From positions 101,635-165,634 of the forward strand of contig NZ_JARVWP010000017.1 in the NCBI RefSeq assembly GCF_029846235.1: DNA of 64,000 nt, in the 5' to 3' direction. This DNA is from Bradyrhizobium sp. CER78 (GTDB lineage Bacteria > Pseudomonadota > Alphaproteobacteria > Rhizobiales > Xanthobacteraceae). Shown here piece by piece: positions 16,977 through 25,954 of the stretch. The number at the start of each line of letters is the position of its first letter. Position 1 is the first letter of the stretch. A program made the translations under genes and the position numbers. The notes beneath the pieces were generated by a model. That model worked only from the letters and a program-made list of their open reading frames with translations. It was not told the origin of the DNA and did no database searches.

Positions 16977-18470
16977 GTGATTGAGCGCGCAGGACGGCGT
17001 GAAGATGGGACTGGCCGCCGCCTTTCGGCGGCGCCTGTGCTCGTCTGCGCGGCCCTGACGCTGTCGGCCTGCGGCAATGTCGGCCGGTTCGAGCAGGTCG
17101 CGCCGACCGCAACTGCGGCGCCGGTGAAGCCGAATCGGGTGGTGCAGCAGACCCCCAACAGCGAGCGCGAGCACGAGCGGATCCTGTCGTCCTATGGGGG
17201 CGCCTATGACGACCCCAAGCTCGAGGCCCTGATCAGCAAGACCGTCGAGCGGCTGGTCGCCGCCTCCGAACGGCCCGACCAGGCCTACAAGGTCACGATC
17301 CTCAATTCCGGCGCGGTGAACGCCTTCGCGCTGCCGACCGGCCAGCTCTACGTCACGCGCGGCCTGATTGCGCTCGCCAGCGACACTTCCGAGCTCTCTT
17401 CGGTGCTGAGCCACGAGATGGCGCATGTGCTGGCCAAGCACGCCGCGATGCGCGAGGACCAGGCACGCCAGGCGGCGGTGGTGACGCGCGTCGTCACCGA
17501 CATGAGCACCGATCCCGACCTCACGGCGCTGGCGCTCGCCAAGACCAAGCTGACCTTGGCGAGCTTCTCGCGGCAGCAGGAGTTCGAGGCCGACGGCATC
17601 GGCGTCGGGATCGCCGCGCGCGCGCATTTCGATCCCTACGGCGCGTCGCGCTTCCTGACCGCGATGGAGCGCAACGCCGCGCTCAAGATCGGCAAGACCG
17701 CGCTCGATCCGCGCGCGCAGGACTTCACCTCCTCGCATCCGGCGACGCCGGAACGCATCAACAATGCGCAGACCACCGCGCGGCAATATTCGTCGCCCGA
17801 GAACAACGAGCGCGACCGCGAGACCTATCTCGCCGCGATCGACAACATCGTCTATGGCGAGGATCCCAGCGAAGGCTTCGTGCGCGGCCGCAGATTCCTG
17901 CATCCCAAGCTCGGCTTCACCTTCACCGCGCCGGACAATTTCACGCTCGACAACACCGCGCAGGCGGTGATCGGCGTGCGCGAGGGCGGCAGCCAGGCGA
18001 TGCGCTTCGACGTGGTGCGGGTGCCGGCCGAACAGACGCTCGGCGACTATCTGAACTCCGGCTGGATGGAAGGCGTCGAGCGATCCTCGACCGAGGACCT
18101 CAACATCAACGGCTTTCCGGCGGCCTCGGCCACCGCGCATGGCGACCAGTGGCAATTCAAGGTCTACGCGCTGCGCTTCGGCAGCGACGTCTACCGCTTC
18201 ATCTTCGCCGCCAAGCAGAAATCCACCGAGAGCGAGCGCAACGCGCGCGAGACCGTCAATTCATTCCGTCGCCTGACCCTCGACGAGATCCAGGCCGCGC
18301 GCCCGCTGCGCATCAAGGTCATCAACGTGCAGCCCGGCGACACCGTCGAATCGCTCTCGCACCGCATGGCCGGCGTCGATCATCCGGCGGAGCGCTTCCG
18401 GGTGCTCAACGGCCTCGACGCCCACGCCCAGGTGAAGCCGCGCGACCGCGTCAAGATCGTGGTGGATTGA
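16977..18470 (+). CDS. M48 family metalloprotease, lipoprotein
   Basis: The 497-residue protein begins with a lipobox (LTLSACGN, cysteine at about 32), then an M48 peptidase domain with the zinc motif SHEMAHVLAKHA and the downstream glutamate in RQQEFEADGIGV. This is the BepA/LoiP-type arrangement of periplasmic proteases in outer-membrane quality control. The C-terminal 60 residues (INVQPGDTVESLSHRM, FRVLNGLDA, VKPRDRVKIVV) look like a LysM-type module that may bind peptidoglycan. It starts with GTG, 57 bases after the nuclease-like gene. Confidence 0.9.
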   Translation: MIERAGRREDGTGRRLSAAPVLVCAALTLSACGNVGRFEQVAPTATAAPVKPNRVVQQTPNSEREHERILSSYGGAYDDPKLEALISKTVERLVAASERPDQAYKVTILNSGAVNAFALPTGQLYVTRGLIALASDTSELSSVLSHEMAHVLAKHAAMREDQARQAAVVTRVVTDMSTDPDLTALALAKTKLTLASFSRQQEFEADGIGVGIAARAHFDPYGASRFLTAMERNAALKIGKTALDPRAQDFTSSHPATPERINNAQTTARQYSSPENNERDRETYLAAIDNIVYGEDPSEGFVRGRRFLHPKLGFTFTAPDNFTLDNTAQAVIGVREGGSQAMRFDVVRVPAEQTLGDYLNSGWMEGVERSSTEDLNINGFPAASATAHGDQWQFKVYALRFGSDVYRFIFAAKQKSTESERNARETVNSFRRLTLDEIQAARPLRIKVINVQPGDTVESLSHRMAGVDHPAERFRVLNGLDAHAQVKPRDRVKIVVD

Positions 18471-18511
18471 GGGCTACCGAGAAGCGCGCTCACGCCTCAG
18501 CAATCACCGCC

Positions 18512-18653
18512 GCCGTCCCGGCCTCGTGCGCAATTGCGCACGGGAGCCGGGACCCATTACCACCGTCGTTCATTGTTGGAAAAAGCTGGGGCCACAGCGC
18601 GTTCGAACAACGCAACCCTGTGGTTATGGGTCCCTGCTTTCGCAGGGACGACA
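18512..18653. repeat. palindromic intergenic repeat, GGGTCCC/CGTCCC type
   Basis: Same family as the copy at 10.6 kb: GCCGTCCCGGCC at the left, GGGACCCATTA and TTATGGGTCCC in the middle and GCAGGGACGACA at the right. It separates the convergent M48 and cytochrome genes. Confidence 0.8.
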
Positions 18654-18668
18654 TAGAGAGAGAACGCC

Positions 18669-19070
18669 CTACTTCGCCTTCTCCTTGAGGAAGGCGATGA
18701 TGTCGGCCCGATCCTTCGGATCCTGAACCTCGTAGAACATCTTGGTGCCCGGAACCATCGCGTCGGGACCGGTCAGCCATTTGTCGAGATTGGCCTCGGT
18801 CCAGACGATCTTCGAGTTCTTCAGCGCCGGCGAGTAATTGTAGCCCGCGACCGAGCCGGCGAGGCGGCCGACGACACCCTTGTGCATCGGCCCGACGTCG
18901 TTCTTCTCGATCGAATGGCAATCGCCGCAGCCCTGGTACAGGGTGGCGCCGCGCGCGGCATCGCCTGCCGCTCGGGCGCTGTTCAGGGCGAGCAGGATCG
19001 CGATCGCCGCCATTGCGGCTGTTTTGGCATGCCGCGGCGCCAGGACGCCTGCGATCGAACGGATGGTCAT
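18669..19070 (-). CDS. class I cytochrome c
   Basis: A 133-residue exported protein with signal sequence to about residue 35, a single heme-attachment motif CGDCH at residues 48-52 and a probable axial methionine in PGTKMFY near residue 111. The GPMHKGVVGRLAGSVAGYNYSPALK region is typical of cytochrome c550/c2-like electron carriers. It is periplasmic and probably carries electrons to a terminal oxidase or peroxidase. The bo3 oxidase further along the window uses quinol, so it is not an evident partner. Confidence 0.88.
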   Translation of the reverse strand: MTIRSIAGVLAPRHAKTAAMAAIAILLALNSARAAGDAARGATLYQGCGDCHSIEKNDVGPMHKGVVGRLAGSVAGYNYSPALKNSKIVWTEANLDKWLTGPDAMVPGTKMFYEVQDPKDRADIIAFLKEKAK

Positions 19071-19298
19071 TCCCGGGGTCTCCTGTTGGTCACCGCAACA
19101 GGAGCAGTCTCACCGGCGATCTATTCCCGGAAATTCCGCGGGTTCGCAATTGTGCTGGACGCGAGCCGCATCGACCGCCGAGAATGCCAGTTGTTGCTGA
19201 AGTTTATTCCCGCCCGCGTGGAATATCCGCGCGGCCCCGCCGATCTCGATTCGCAGCTGCCACCTCCGCAGCGGCGCCGGGCTATTGGAGCATCCCCA

Positions 19299-20114
19299 GT
19301 GTTTCGCAATCGGCTCGGCGCCGTCGCTCGACTTGCCGGACTCGCGTGCATGCTGCTCGCTGCGCTCACAGCCGCAGCAGCCACCACCGCCGCACGCGCG
19401 GACGGCTGCCCCAAGCCGGGCGACGAAATTGCGACCGACCGGCCCGACGTGACCAATTCAAGTATCGTCGTGCCGGTCGGGAGCCTTCAGAGCGAGAACG
19501 GCGTCAACCTGACCGGCCGCGACGCCGGCCGCAGCATCGACGGCAGCAACAGCCGCTGGCGGCTCGGGATTGCGCCCTGCCTCGAGGTGCTAGTCGACCT
19601 GCCGACCTGGTTCGGCAGCGTTAAATCGGCCGGCGCTTCGGGCTTCTCCGACGTCGCGCCCGCGATCAAATGGCAGATCAGCCCGCTGCCGGGGAAGATC
19701 GACCTGTCGATCACCGCCGGCGTCGCGCTACCGACCGGCGCGGCCGCGATCGCCGGGCGCGGTGCGCAGCCCTACATCCAGCTGCCATGGTCATGGGAGC
19801 TGCATGACGGCTGGGGCGTCAGCGGCATGCTCACGGAATTCTTCCGCCCCGCCGAACTGACCGGCCAGCGCATGTCGGAAGCGACGTTCGTGGTCGAGAA
19901 GAAGCTGACCGAGCGGGTCAGCATGTTCACCGAATATGTCGGCGACTATCCCGACGGCGCGCGGCCGATCCAGCTGATCAACTCCGGCGGCGTTTACCGG
20001 ATCACGCCGACCCAGCAGCTCGATCTCCACGTCGCGTTCGGGCTCAACCGCAACTCGCCGAACTACATCGTCGGCCTGGGCTATTCGTTCCGTGTCGACG
20101 GATTTTTCCGGTAG
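19299..20114 (+). CDS. outer-membrane transporter-like protein
   Basis: With the GTG start at 19299 the product has 271 residues: a signal peptide (LAGLACMLLAALTAAAATTAARA) and a beta-rich mature part beginning DGCPKPGDEIATDRPDVTNSS. Alternating polar/hydrophobic strands and a C-terminal GLGYSFRVDGFFR ending in an aromatic residue suggest an outer-membrane beta-barrel, as in the MetA-phenol-pathway/transporter-like family. The open frame reaches back to 18882, but there it overlaps the cytochrome gene on the other strand and has no signal peptide. Confidence 0.65.
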   Translation: MFRNRLGAVARLAGLACMLLAALTAAAATTAARADGCPKPGDEIATDRPDVTNSSIVVPVGSLQSENGVNLTGRDAGRSIDGSNSRWRLGIAPCLEVLVDLPTWFGSVKSAGASGFSDVAPAIKWQISPLPGKIDLSITAGVALPTGAAAIAGRGAQPYIQLPWSWELHDGWGVSGMLTEFFRPAELTGQRMSEATFVVEKKLTERVSMFTEYVGDYPDGARPIQLINSGGVYRITPTQQLDLHVAFGLNRNSPNYIVGLGYSFRVDGFFR

Positions 20115-20123
20115 TGAAATTCC

Positions 20124-20207
20124 GTAGGATGCAGCGCAGCGCAATCCGGGGAGGACTATCCGCGGTGAAAGCAGCCCCGGATTTCGCTTCGCTTCATTCC
20201 GGGCTAC
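20124..20207. repeat. palindromic intergenic repeat, GTAGCCCGGATG type (degenerate)
   Basis: A copy of the 12996 family in which the left end has decayed (GTAGGATGCAGCGCAGCG) while the right end keeps CGCTTCATTCCGGGCTAC. It lies between convergent genes. Confidence 0.75.
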
Positions 20208-20229
20208 AAGAGAGACGAGAAGCGCGAGA

Positions 20230-21537
20230 TCAACTTTCCGCTTCGCGCAGGCCGCTCAGCCACAGCGCCAGCAGCGTCCACACCGCGCCCGACAGCAGAT
20301 ACGCGCCGGCCGAGATCAGGCCGAAATGCGTCGCCAGCAGCAGTGCGGCGAGCGGCGCGAAGCCGGCGCCGAACAGCCAGGCGAAATCCGAGGTCAGCGC
20401 CGAGGCCGTGTAGCGATAGTTGCGCGCGAAGCTCGAGGCGATCGCGCCCGACGACTGGCCGAACGACAGGCCGAGCAGCACGAAGCCGAGCACCATGTAG
20501 ACGGTTTCGCCGAACGCGCCGGCATCGAGCAGCTGCGGGGCGAAGCCGCTATACACCGCGATCGCAACCGCCGAGCCCAGCAGCAGCGGCTTGCGTCCGA
20601 CGCGGTCGGCGATCATGCCGGAGGCGATGATCGCGACGACGCCGACCATGGCGCCGATCATCTCGATGATCAGGAAGCGCACCGGGCTCTCCTTGGTGAA
20701 CAGGAACACCCAGGACAGCGGAAACACCGTGACCATGTGGAACAGGGCGAAGCTTGCCAGCGGCGCAAAGGCGCCGAGCAGGATGTTGCGGCCCTCCTGC
20801 GCGATGGTCTCGCCGACCCGCGCCGGCTCGAGGTCGCGGCTCTCGAACAGCTCGGAATACTCGTCGGTCGCCACCATGCGCAGCCGCGCGAACAGCGCCA
20901 CCACGTTGATGGCGAAGGCGACGAAGAACGGATAGCGCCAGCCCCAGTCGAAGAAATCATCCGCCGAGAGGTTACCGGCGAAGAACGCGAACAGCGCACT
21001 CGCGACGATCAGCCCGAGCGGCGCGCCGAGCTGCGGCACCATCGCGTACCAGCCGCGCTTGTTGGGCGGGGAATTCATCGCGAGCAGCGAGGCGAGCCCG
21101 TCCCACGCGCCGCCCCAGGCGATGCCCTGCAGCACGCGTGCGGCGGCCAGGAGCCAGATCGCCGCGACACCGATCGTGTCGTAGCCGGGCAGGAAGGCGA
21201 GCGCGACCGTGGCGGTACCGAGCAGGAACAGCGCAATGACGAGCTTGGCGCCCTTGCCGTGGCGGCGGTCGACCGCCATGAAGATGACGGTGCCGAGCGG
21301 CCGCGCGGCAAACGCCAGCGCGAAGATGCCGAATGAATAGAGCGTGCCGGTCAGCTCATTGACGAACGGAAACACCAGCTTCGGGAACACGATCACCGAG
21401 GCGATCGCGTAGACGAAGAAATCGAAGAACTCCGACGTGCGTCCGATGATGACGCCGATGGCGATTTCACCGGGTTTCGCCTGCCCGTGACCTGATGCGG
21501 TCGGGGTGCCGTGAGCCATTGCTGGGGCCTGTGCCAT
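20230..21537 (-). CDS. MFS transporter, metabolite:proton symporter type
   Basis: The 435-residue protein has about 12 hydrophobic segments. Sequence marks are GRTSEFFDFFVYAIASVIVFP at the first helix, AARPLGTVIFMAVDRRHGKG in the loop between helices 2 and 3, and RVLQGIAWGGAWDG. These are typical of the ShiA/ProP-like metabolite:H+ symporters, and the substrate is unknown. I chose ATG 21537 (MAQAPAMAHG) because the upstream 48 codons in the open frame include a repeat element. It is divergent from cyoA, sharing the region with the operator-like palindrome at 21678. Confidence 0.85.
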   Translation of the reverse strand: MAQAPAMAHGTPTASGHGQAKPGEIAIGVIIGRTSEFFDFFVYAIASVIVFPKLVFPFVNELTGTLYSFGIFALAFAARPLGTVIFMAVDRRHGKGAKLVIALFLLGTATVALAFLPGYDTIGVAAIWLLAAARVLQGIAWGGAWDGLASLLAMNSPPNKRGWYAMVPQLGAPLGLIVASALFAFFAGNLSADDFFDWGWRYPFFVAFAINVVALFARLRMVATDEYSELFESRDLEPARVGETIAQEGRNILLGAFAPLASFALFHMVTVFPLSWVFLFTKESPVRFLIIEMIGAMVGVVAIIASGMIADRVGRKPLLLGSAVAIAVYSGFAPQLLDAGAFGETVYMVLGFVLLGLSFGQSSGAIASSFARNYRYTASALTSDFAWLFGAGFAPLAALLLATHFGLISAGAYLLSGAVWTLLALWLSGLREAES

Positions 21538-21557
21538 CGCCGGAGAACCGTCCTTTG

Positions 21558-21604
21558 GAGCATGATTCGGAAAAGTGGAAACCGGTTTTCCGAACAGCAT
21601 GCTC
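21558..21604. repeat. palindromic repeat, GAGCATGATTCGGAAAA type
   Basis: GAGCATGATTCGGAAAA pairs with TTTTCCGAACAGCATGCTC around a short AAGTGGAAACCGG centre. It is a recognisable short repeat common between genes in Bradyrhizobium. It lies just upstream of the MFS start. A variant occurs at 30765. Confidence 0.75.
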
Positions 21605-21677
21605 AAGCAAGAGATGAGGCCACGGGCTCTTCGCCACGCAGTCCACCTCACCTTCTGGCCTCTTATCCCGCAGTGCA

Positions 21678-21700
21678 ACATTGGACAAATTGTCCAATGT
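21678..21700. promoter_or_regulatory. 23-bp perfect palindrome, probable operator of the cyo operon and/or MFS gene
   Basis: The 11-bp arms ACATTGGACAA and TTGTCCAATGT flank a single A. It lies 61 bases before the cyoA start and 140 bases before the divergent MFS start. The size and symmetry suit a dimeric regulator. It does not match the FNR/FixK core (TTGAT-N4-ATCAA). Confidence 0.65.
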
Positions 21701-21761
21701 CAACTTTGCTGCATCGCAGCTACCCCTTGGCGGAACTCATAAAATTCCAGTGGGGTGAGCC

Positions 21762-22922
21762 GTGCGCGCCTTGAAATTATTGGCCTTATTGCCGTTCGCG
21801 GCGCTTCTTGGCGGATGCGATTTCGTCGTCCTGGCCCCTGCCGGGGACGTCGCCGTCCAGCAGCGCGACCTCGTCGTGATCTCCACCGTCCTGATGCTCA
21901 TCATCGTGCTTCCGGTGATGGCGCTGACCGTCTTCTTCGCCTGGCGCTACCGCCAGTCCAACACCGCGGCCCCTTACGAGCCGGAGTGGGATCACTCGAC
22001 CCAGCTCGAGCTCGTGATCTGGTCGGCACCGCTGCTGATCATCATCTGCTTAGGTGCGCTAACCTGGATGGGCACCCATCTCCTCGATCCCTACCGCTCG
22101 CTCGGCCGCATCGCCGCCGACAAGCCGATCGAGAGCAAGGAGGCCCCGCTCAATGTCGAGGTGGTCGCGCTCGACTGGAAGTGGCTGTTCATCTACCCGG
22201 ATTACGGCGTCGCCGCCGTCAACGAACTCGCAGCTCCGGTCGACCGCCCGATCCGCTTCCGCATCACGGCCTCTTCCGTGATGAACTCGTTCTACGTCCC
22301 CGCCCTTGCCGGCCAGATCTACGCGATGCCCGGCATGGAGACCAAGCTGCACGCGGTCGCCAACAAGGAAGGCACCTTCCGCGGCTTCTCCGCCAATTAC
22401 AGCGGCGCCGGCTTCTCCGGCATGCACTTCGAGTTCAAGAGCTTGTCGAACGCCGATTTCGACAAGTGGATCGGCACCGCCAAGGCCAGCGCCAACATGC
22501 TCGGCCGCACCGACTATCTGCAGCTCGAGCGTCCGAGCCAGAACGATCCGATCCGGCTCTACCGCTCGGTCGATCGCGATCTCTACAAGGCGATCCTCAA
22601 CATGTGCGTCGAGCCCGGCAAGATGTGCATGAGCGAGATGATGGCGATCGACGCCAAGGGCGGCCTCGGCCGCGAAGGCCTCAACAACACGCTGCCGCTC
22701 ACTTACGACAAATACGCCCGCCGCGGCGCGCCGCTCGGCACGGAGCCGACCTTCGTCGCCGGCATCTGCTCGATGGACGAGATCAAGGATGCGCCGTCGC
22801 GCGAAGTCACGGCGCCGCTCGACCTGACGCCGCTGCGCGGCTTCGGGCTGAAGCGCCCGCCGTTCTCCCCCGCGTCATCGACATCCCAGCTGCTCGGCCA
22901 GCGTCCGAAATCAGAGTCCTGA
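21762..22922 (+). CDS. cyoA: cytochrome bo3 quinol oxidase subunit II
   Basis: The 386-residue subunit II has a lipoprotein signal (LLGGCDF), two transmembrane helices (residues about 40-65 and 85-105) and a periplasmic cupredoxin domain (EVVALDWKWLFIYPDYGVA, PIRFRITASSVMNSFYVPALAGQIYAMPGM given in part). The CuA ligands of cytochrome c oxidases are absent, as expected for a quinol oxidase, and the NYSGAGFSGMHFEFK region matches CyoA. It supports electron transfer from ubiquinol to the heme-copper centre. It starts with GTG after GGGGTGAG and opens the operon. Confidence 0.93.
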   Translation: MRALKLLALLPFAALLGGCDFVVLAPAGDVAVQQRDLVVISTVLMLIIVLPVMALTVFFAWRYRQSNTAAPYEPEWDHSTQLELVIWSAPLLIIICLGALTWMGTHLLDPYRSLGRIAADKPIESKEAPLNVEVVALDWKWLFIYPDYGVAAVNELAAPVDRPIRFRITASSVMNSFYVPALAGQIYAMPGMETKLHAVANKEGTFRGFSANYSGAGFSGMHFEFKSLSNADFDKWIGTAKASANMLGRTDYLQLERPSQNDPIRLYRSVDRDLYKAILNMCVEPGKMCMSEMMAIDAKGGLGREGLNNTLPLTYDKYARRGAPLGTEPTFVAGICSMDEIKDAPSREVTAPLDLTPLRGFGLKRPPFSPASSTSQLLGQRPKSES

Positions 22923-22932
22923 GGAGGACCGC

Positions 22933-24936
22933 ATGAATCCCGATCTCGTCAAGATGATCTTCGGCCGCCTCAATCTGGAAGCGCTGCCGCTGCATGAGCC
23001 GATCCTGGTCGGCACCTTCGCGGTGGTGGCGACCGGCGGGCTCGCGCTGTTCGCCATCGTCACCTACTTCCAGCTCTGGAGCTATCTGTGGCGCGAGTGG
23101 TTCACCACCGTGGACCACAAGCGCATCGGCATCATGTACATGATCCTCGGCATCGTGATGCTGCTGCGCGGCTTCGCGGACGCGCTGATGATGCGCCTGC
23201 AGCAGGCGATCGCCTTTGGCGGCTCCGACGGCTACCTCCCGGCGCATCACTACGACCAGATCTTCACCGCCCACGGCGTGATCATGATCTTCTTCGTGGC
23301 GATGCCGTTGGTGACCGGCCTGATGAACTACGTGGTGCCGCTGCAGATCGGCGCCCGCGACGTTTCCTTCCCCTTCCTCAACAATTTCAGCTTCTGGATG
23401 ACGGTCGGCGGCGCCGTGCTGGTGATGATGTCGCTGTTCGTCGGCGAATTCGCCCGCACCGGCTGGCTCGCCTACCCGCCGCTGTCGAACATCGGCTACA
23501 GTCCTGATGTCGGCGTCGACTATTACATATGGGGACTACAGGTCGCCGGCGTCGGCACCACGCTATCGGGCATCAACCTGATCTGCACCATCGTCAAGCT
23601 GCGCGCGCCGGGCATGACGATGATGAAGATGCCGGTGTTCACCTGGACCTCGCTCTGCACCAACGTCCTGATCGTCGCCTCCTTCCCGGTCCTGACCGCG
23701 GTGCTGGCGCTGCTGTCGCTCGACCGTTACGTCGGCACCAACTTCTTCACGAACGACTTCGGCGGCAACCCGATGATGTACGTGAACCTGATCTGGATCT
23801 GGGGTCACCCCGAGGTCTACATCCTGGTGCTGCCGGCGTTCGGCATCTTCTCCGAAGTGACCGCGACGTTCTCCGGCAAGCGGCTGTTCGGCTACACCTC
23901 GATGGTCTACGCCACGGTCGTCATCACCATCCTGTCCTACCTGGTCTGGCTGCACCACTTCTTCACGATGGGCTCCGGCGCCAGCGTCAACTCGTTCTTC
24001 GGCATCACCACCATGATCATCTCGATCCCGACGGGCGCGAAGATGTTCAACTGGCTGTTCACGATGTATCGCGGCCGCATCCGCTTCGAGCTGCCGATGA
24101 TGTGGACGGTGGCGTTCATGCTGACCTTCGTGATCGGCGGCATGACCGGCGTGCTGCTCGCGGTGCCGCCGGCCGACTTCGTGCTGCATAACAGCCTGTT
24201 CCTGATCGCGCATTTCCACAACGTGATCATCGGCGGTGTGCTGTTCGGCCTGTTCGCCGGCATCAATTACTGGTTCCCGAAGGCGTTCGGCTTCAGGCTC
24301 GATCCGTTCTGGGGCAAGCTGTCGTTCTGGTTCTGGGTCTCGGGTTTCTATTTCGCCTTCATGCCGCTCTACGTGCTCGGCCTGATGGGCGTGACCCGAA
24401 GGCTCCGCGTGTTCGACGACCCGTCCCTGCAGATCTGGTTCGTCATCGCCGCCTTCGGCGCCTTCCTGATCCTGCTCGGTATCGGCGCGATGCTGGTGCA
24501 GTTCGCGGTCAGCATCCTCAGACGCGAGCAGTTGAAGGACACCACCGGCGATCCCTGGAACGCCCGCACCTTGGAATGGGCGACCTCGTCGCCGCCGCCG
24601 GACTACAACTTCGCGTTCACGCCCGTCGTCTACGACAACGACGCCTGGTGGGACATGAAGCGCCGCGGCTACAAGCGTCCGCTGACCGGCTTCAGGCCGA
24701 TCCACATGCCGTCCAACACCGGCACCGGCATCATCCTCGCCGGCCTCGCCACCGCGATGGGGTTCGGGCTGATCTGGTACATCTGGTGGCTCGCCGCCGT
24801 CAGCTTCGTTGCGCTGCTCGCGGTCGCGATCGGCCACACCTTCAACTATCACCGCGACTTCCACATCCCGGCGGATGAGGTGGTGCGGACCGAAGATGCG
24901 CGGACGCGCGTTCTCGCCGCGGGAGCCCAAACATGA
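22933..24936 (+). CDS. cyoB: cytochrome bo3 quinol oxidase subunit I
   Basis: The 667-residue catalytic subunit has about 15 transmembrane helices. It carries the heme-copper site: HGVIMIFF (low-spin heme ligand), WGHPEVYILVLPAFG (CuB histidine and cross-linked tyrosine), WLHHFFTMG and HFHNVIIGG. The quinol-site residues known from E. coli CyoB (Arg and Asp in LLRGFAD, His and Gln in HYDQIF) are all present, so ubiquinol is the donor. It reduces O2 to water and pumps protons. It is ten bases after cyoA and overlaps cyoC by four bases. Confidence 0.96.
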   Translation: MNPDLVKMIFGRLNLEALPLHEPILVGTFAVVATGGLALFAIVTYFQLWSYLWREWFTTVDHKRIGIMYMILGIVMLLRGFADALMMRLQQAIAFGGSDGYLPAHHYDQIFTAHGVIMIFFVAMPLVTGLMNYVVPLQIGARDVSFPFLNNFSFWMTVGGAVLVMMSLFVGEFARTGWLAYPPLSNIGYSPDVGVDYYIWGLQVAGVGTTLSGINLICTIVKLRAPGMTMMKMPVFTWTSLCTNVLIVASFPVLTAVLALLSLDRYVGTNFFTNDFGGNPMMYVNLIWIWGHPEVYILVLPAFGIFSEVTATFSGKRLFGYTSMVYATVVITILSYLVWLHHFFTMGSGASVNSFFGITTMIISIPTGAKMFNWLFTMYRGRIRFELPMMWTVAFMLTFVIGGMTGVLLAVPPADFVLHNSLFLIAHFHNVIIGGVLFGLFAGINYWFPKAFGFRLDPFWGKLSFWFWVSGFYFAFMPLYVLGLMGVTRRLRVFDDPSLQIWFVIAAFGAFLILLGIGAMLVQFAVSILRREQLKDTTGDPWNARTLEWATSSPPPDYNFAFTPVVYDNDAWWDMKRRGYKRPLTGFRPIHMPSNTGTGIILAGLATAMGFGLIWYIWWLAAVSFVALLAVAIGHTFNYHRDFHIPADEVVRTEDARTRVLAAGAQT

Positions 24937-25568
24937 GCGTAGCAACCAGCCGAATCTCCGTCCAAGGCTCCGAGCCGGTCTTCCACGTGATCGACGAGCA
25001 CGATCATCCGGAAGGCGCCAGCACCATGCTGGGCTTCTGGATCTACCTGATGAGCGACTGCCTCATCTTCGCGATGCTGTTCGCAACCTATGGCGTGCTC
25101 GGCGGCAACTACGCCGCCGGCCCGGCGCCGAAGGACCTGTTCGACCTCAAGCTGGTCGCGCTCAACACCACGATGCTGCTGCTCTCCTCGATCACCTATG
25201 GCTTTGCCATGTTGACGATGGAGAAGTCGAAGATCGGCCAGACACAGCTCTGGCTCGCGATCACCGGACTGTTCGGCCTCGCCTTCCTCGGCATCGAGCT
25301 CACCGAGTTCGCCCACATGATCCATGAGGGCGCGACGCCGCAGCGCAGCGCCTTCCTGTCGTCGTTCTTCACGCTGGTCGGCACCCACGGCCTGCACGTC
25401 ACCTTCGGCCTGGTCTGGCTGGTGACGCTGATGGTGCAGACCGCGCGCTTCGGCCTGACCACGGCCAACCGGCGCCGCCTGATGTGCCTCTCGATGTTCT
25501 GGCACTTCCTCGACGTGGTCTGGATCGGCGTCTTCACCTTCGTCTATCTCCTGGGAATGCTGCGATGA
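24933..25568 (+). CDS. cyoC: cytochrome bo3 quinol oxidase subunit III
   Basis: A 211-residue membrane protein with five hydrophobic helices and CyoC signatures: STMLGFWIYLMSDCLIFAM near the N terminus, ELTEFAHMIHEGATPQRSAFLSSFFTLVGTHGLHV (seen as EFAHMIHEG and GTHGLHVTFGL) and FWHFLDVVWIGVFTFVYL at the end. It stabilises the core of the oxidase. The ATG overlaps the cyoB stop (ATGA), which indicates translational coupling. Confidence 0.95.
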   Translation: MSVATSRISVQGSEPVFHVIDEHDHPEGASTMLGFWIYLMSDCLIFAMLFATYGVLGGNYAAGPAPKDLFDLKLVALNTTMLLLSSITYGFAMLTMEKSKIGQTQLWLAITGLFGLAFLGIELTEFAHMIHEGATPQRSAFLSSFFTLVGTHGLHVTFGLVWLVTLMVQTARFGLTTANRRRLMCLSMFWHFLDVVWIGVFTFVYLLGMLR

Positions 25569-25954
25569 CAACAGACTCTCACGCCCTGCACTCCAACGAC
25601 GGTCACGGCCATGATGACCATGGCGGCGCCGCCCACGGGTCGCTGAAGAGCTATCTGATCGGCTTCGGCCTCTCGGTGATCCTCACCGCGGTGCCGTTCT
25701 GGCTGGTGATGACGGGAACCATCGCCGACAAGGCGGTCACCGCACTGATCGTGCTGGTGCTCGCAGCGGTGCAGATTGTCGTGCACATGGTGTACTTCCT
25801 GCACATGAACACCCGGTCCGAGAACGGCTGGACCATGATGGCGATGATCTTCACCGTGGTCATGGTGGTGATCGCGCTGACCGGCTCGCTGTGGGTCATG
25901 CATCACCTCAACATCAACATGATGCCGATGCACGACATGAGCCAGATGCCGTGA
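25565..25954 (+). CDS. cyoD: cytochrome bo3 quinol oxidase subunit IV
   Basis: The 129-residue protein has a His-rich cytoplasmic N terminus (HSNDGHGHDDHGGAAHGS) and three transmembrane helices (SYLIGFGLSVILTAVPFWLV, ALIVLVLAAVQIVVHMVYFLHM given in part, IFTVVMVVIALTGSLWVMHH), the standard CyoD layout. It helps insert the copper and fold subunit I. Its start overlaps the cyoC stop by four bases. No cyoE (heme O synthase) follows, so that gene must lie elsewhere. Confidence 0.94.
   Translation: MTTDSHALHSNDGHGHDDHGGAAHGSLKSYLIGFGLSVILTAVPFWLVMTGTIADKAVTALIVLVLAAVQIVVHMVYFLHMNTRSENGWTMMAMIFTVVMVVIALTGSLWVMHHLNINMMPMHDMSQMP

Noticed and set aside
23563..24945. A 460-codon minus-strand frame opposite cyoB
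   Set aside because: It overlaps a certain cyoB and reads as Arg/His/Glu-rich nonsense.
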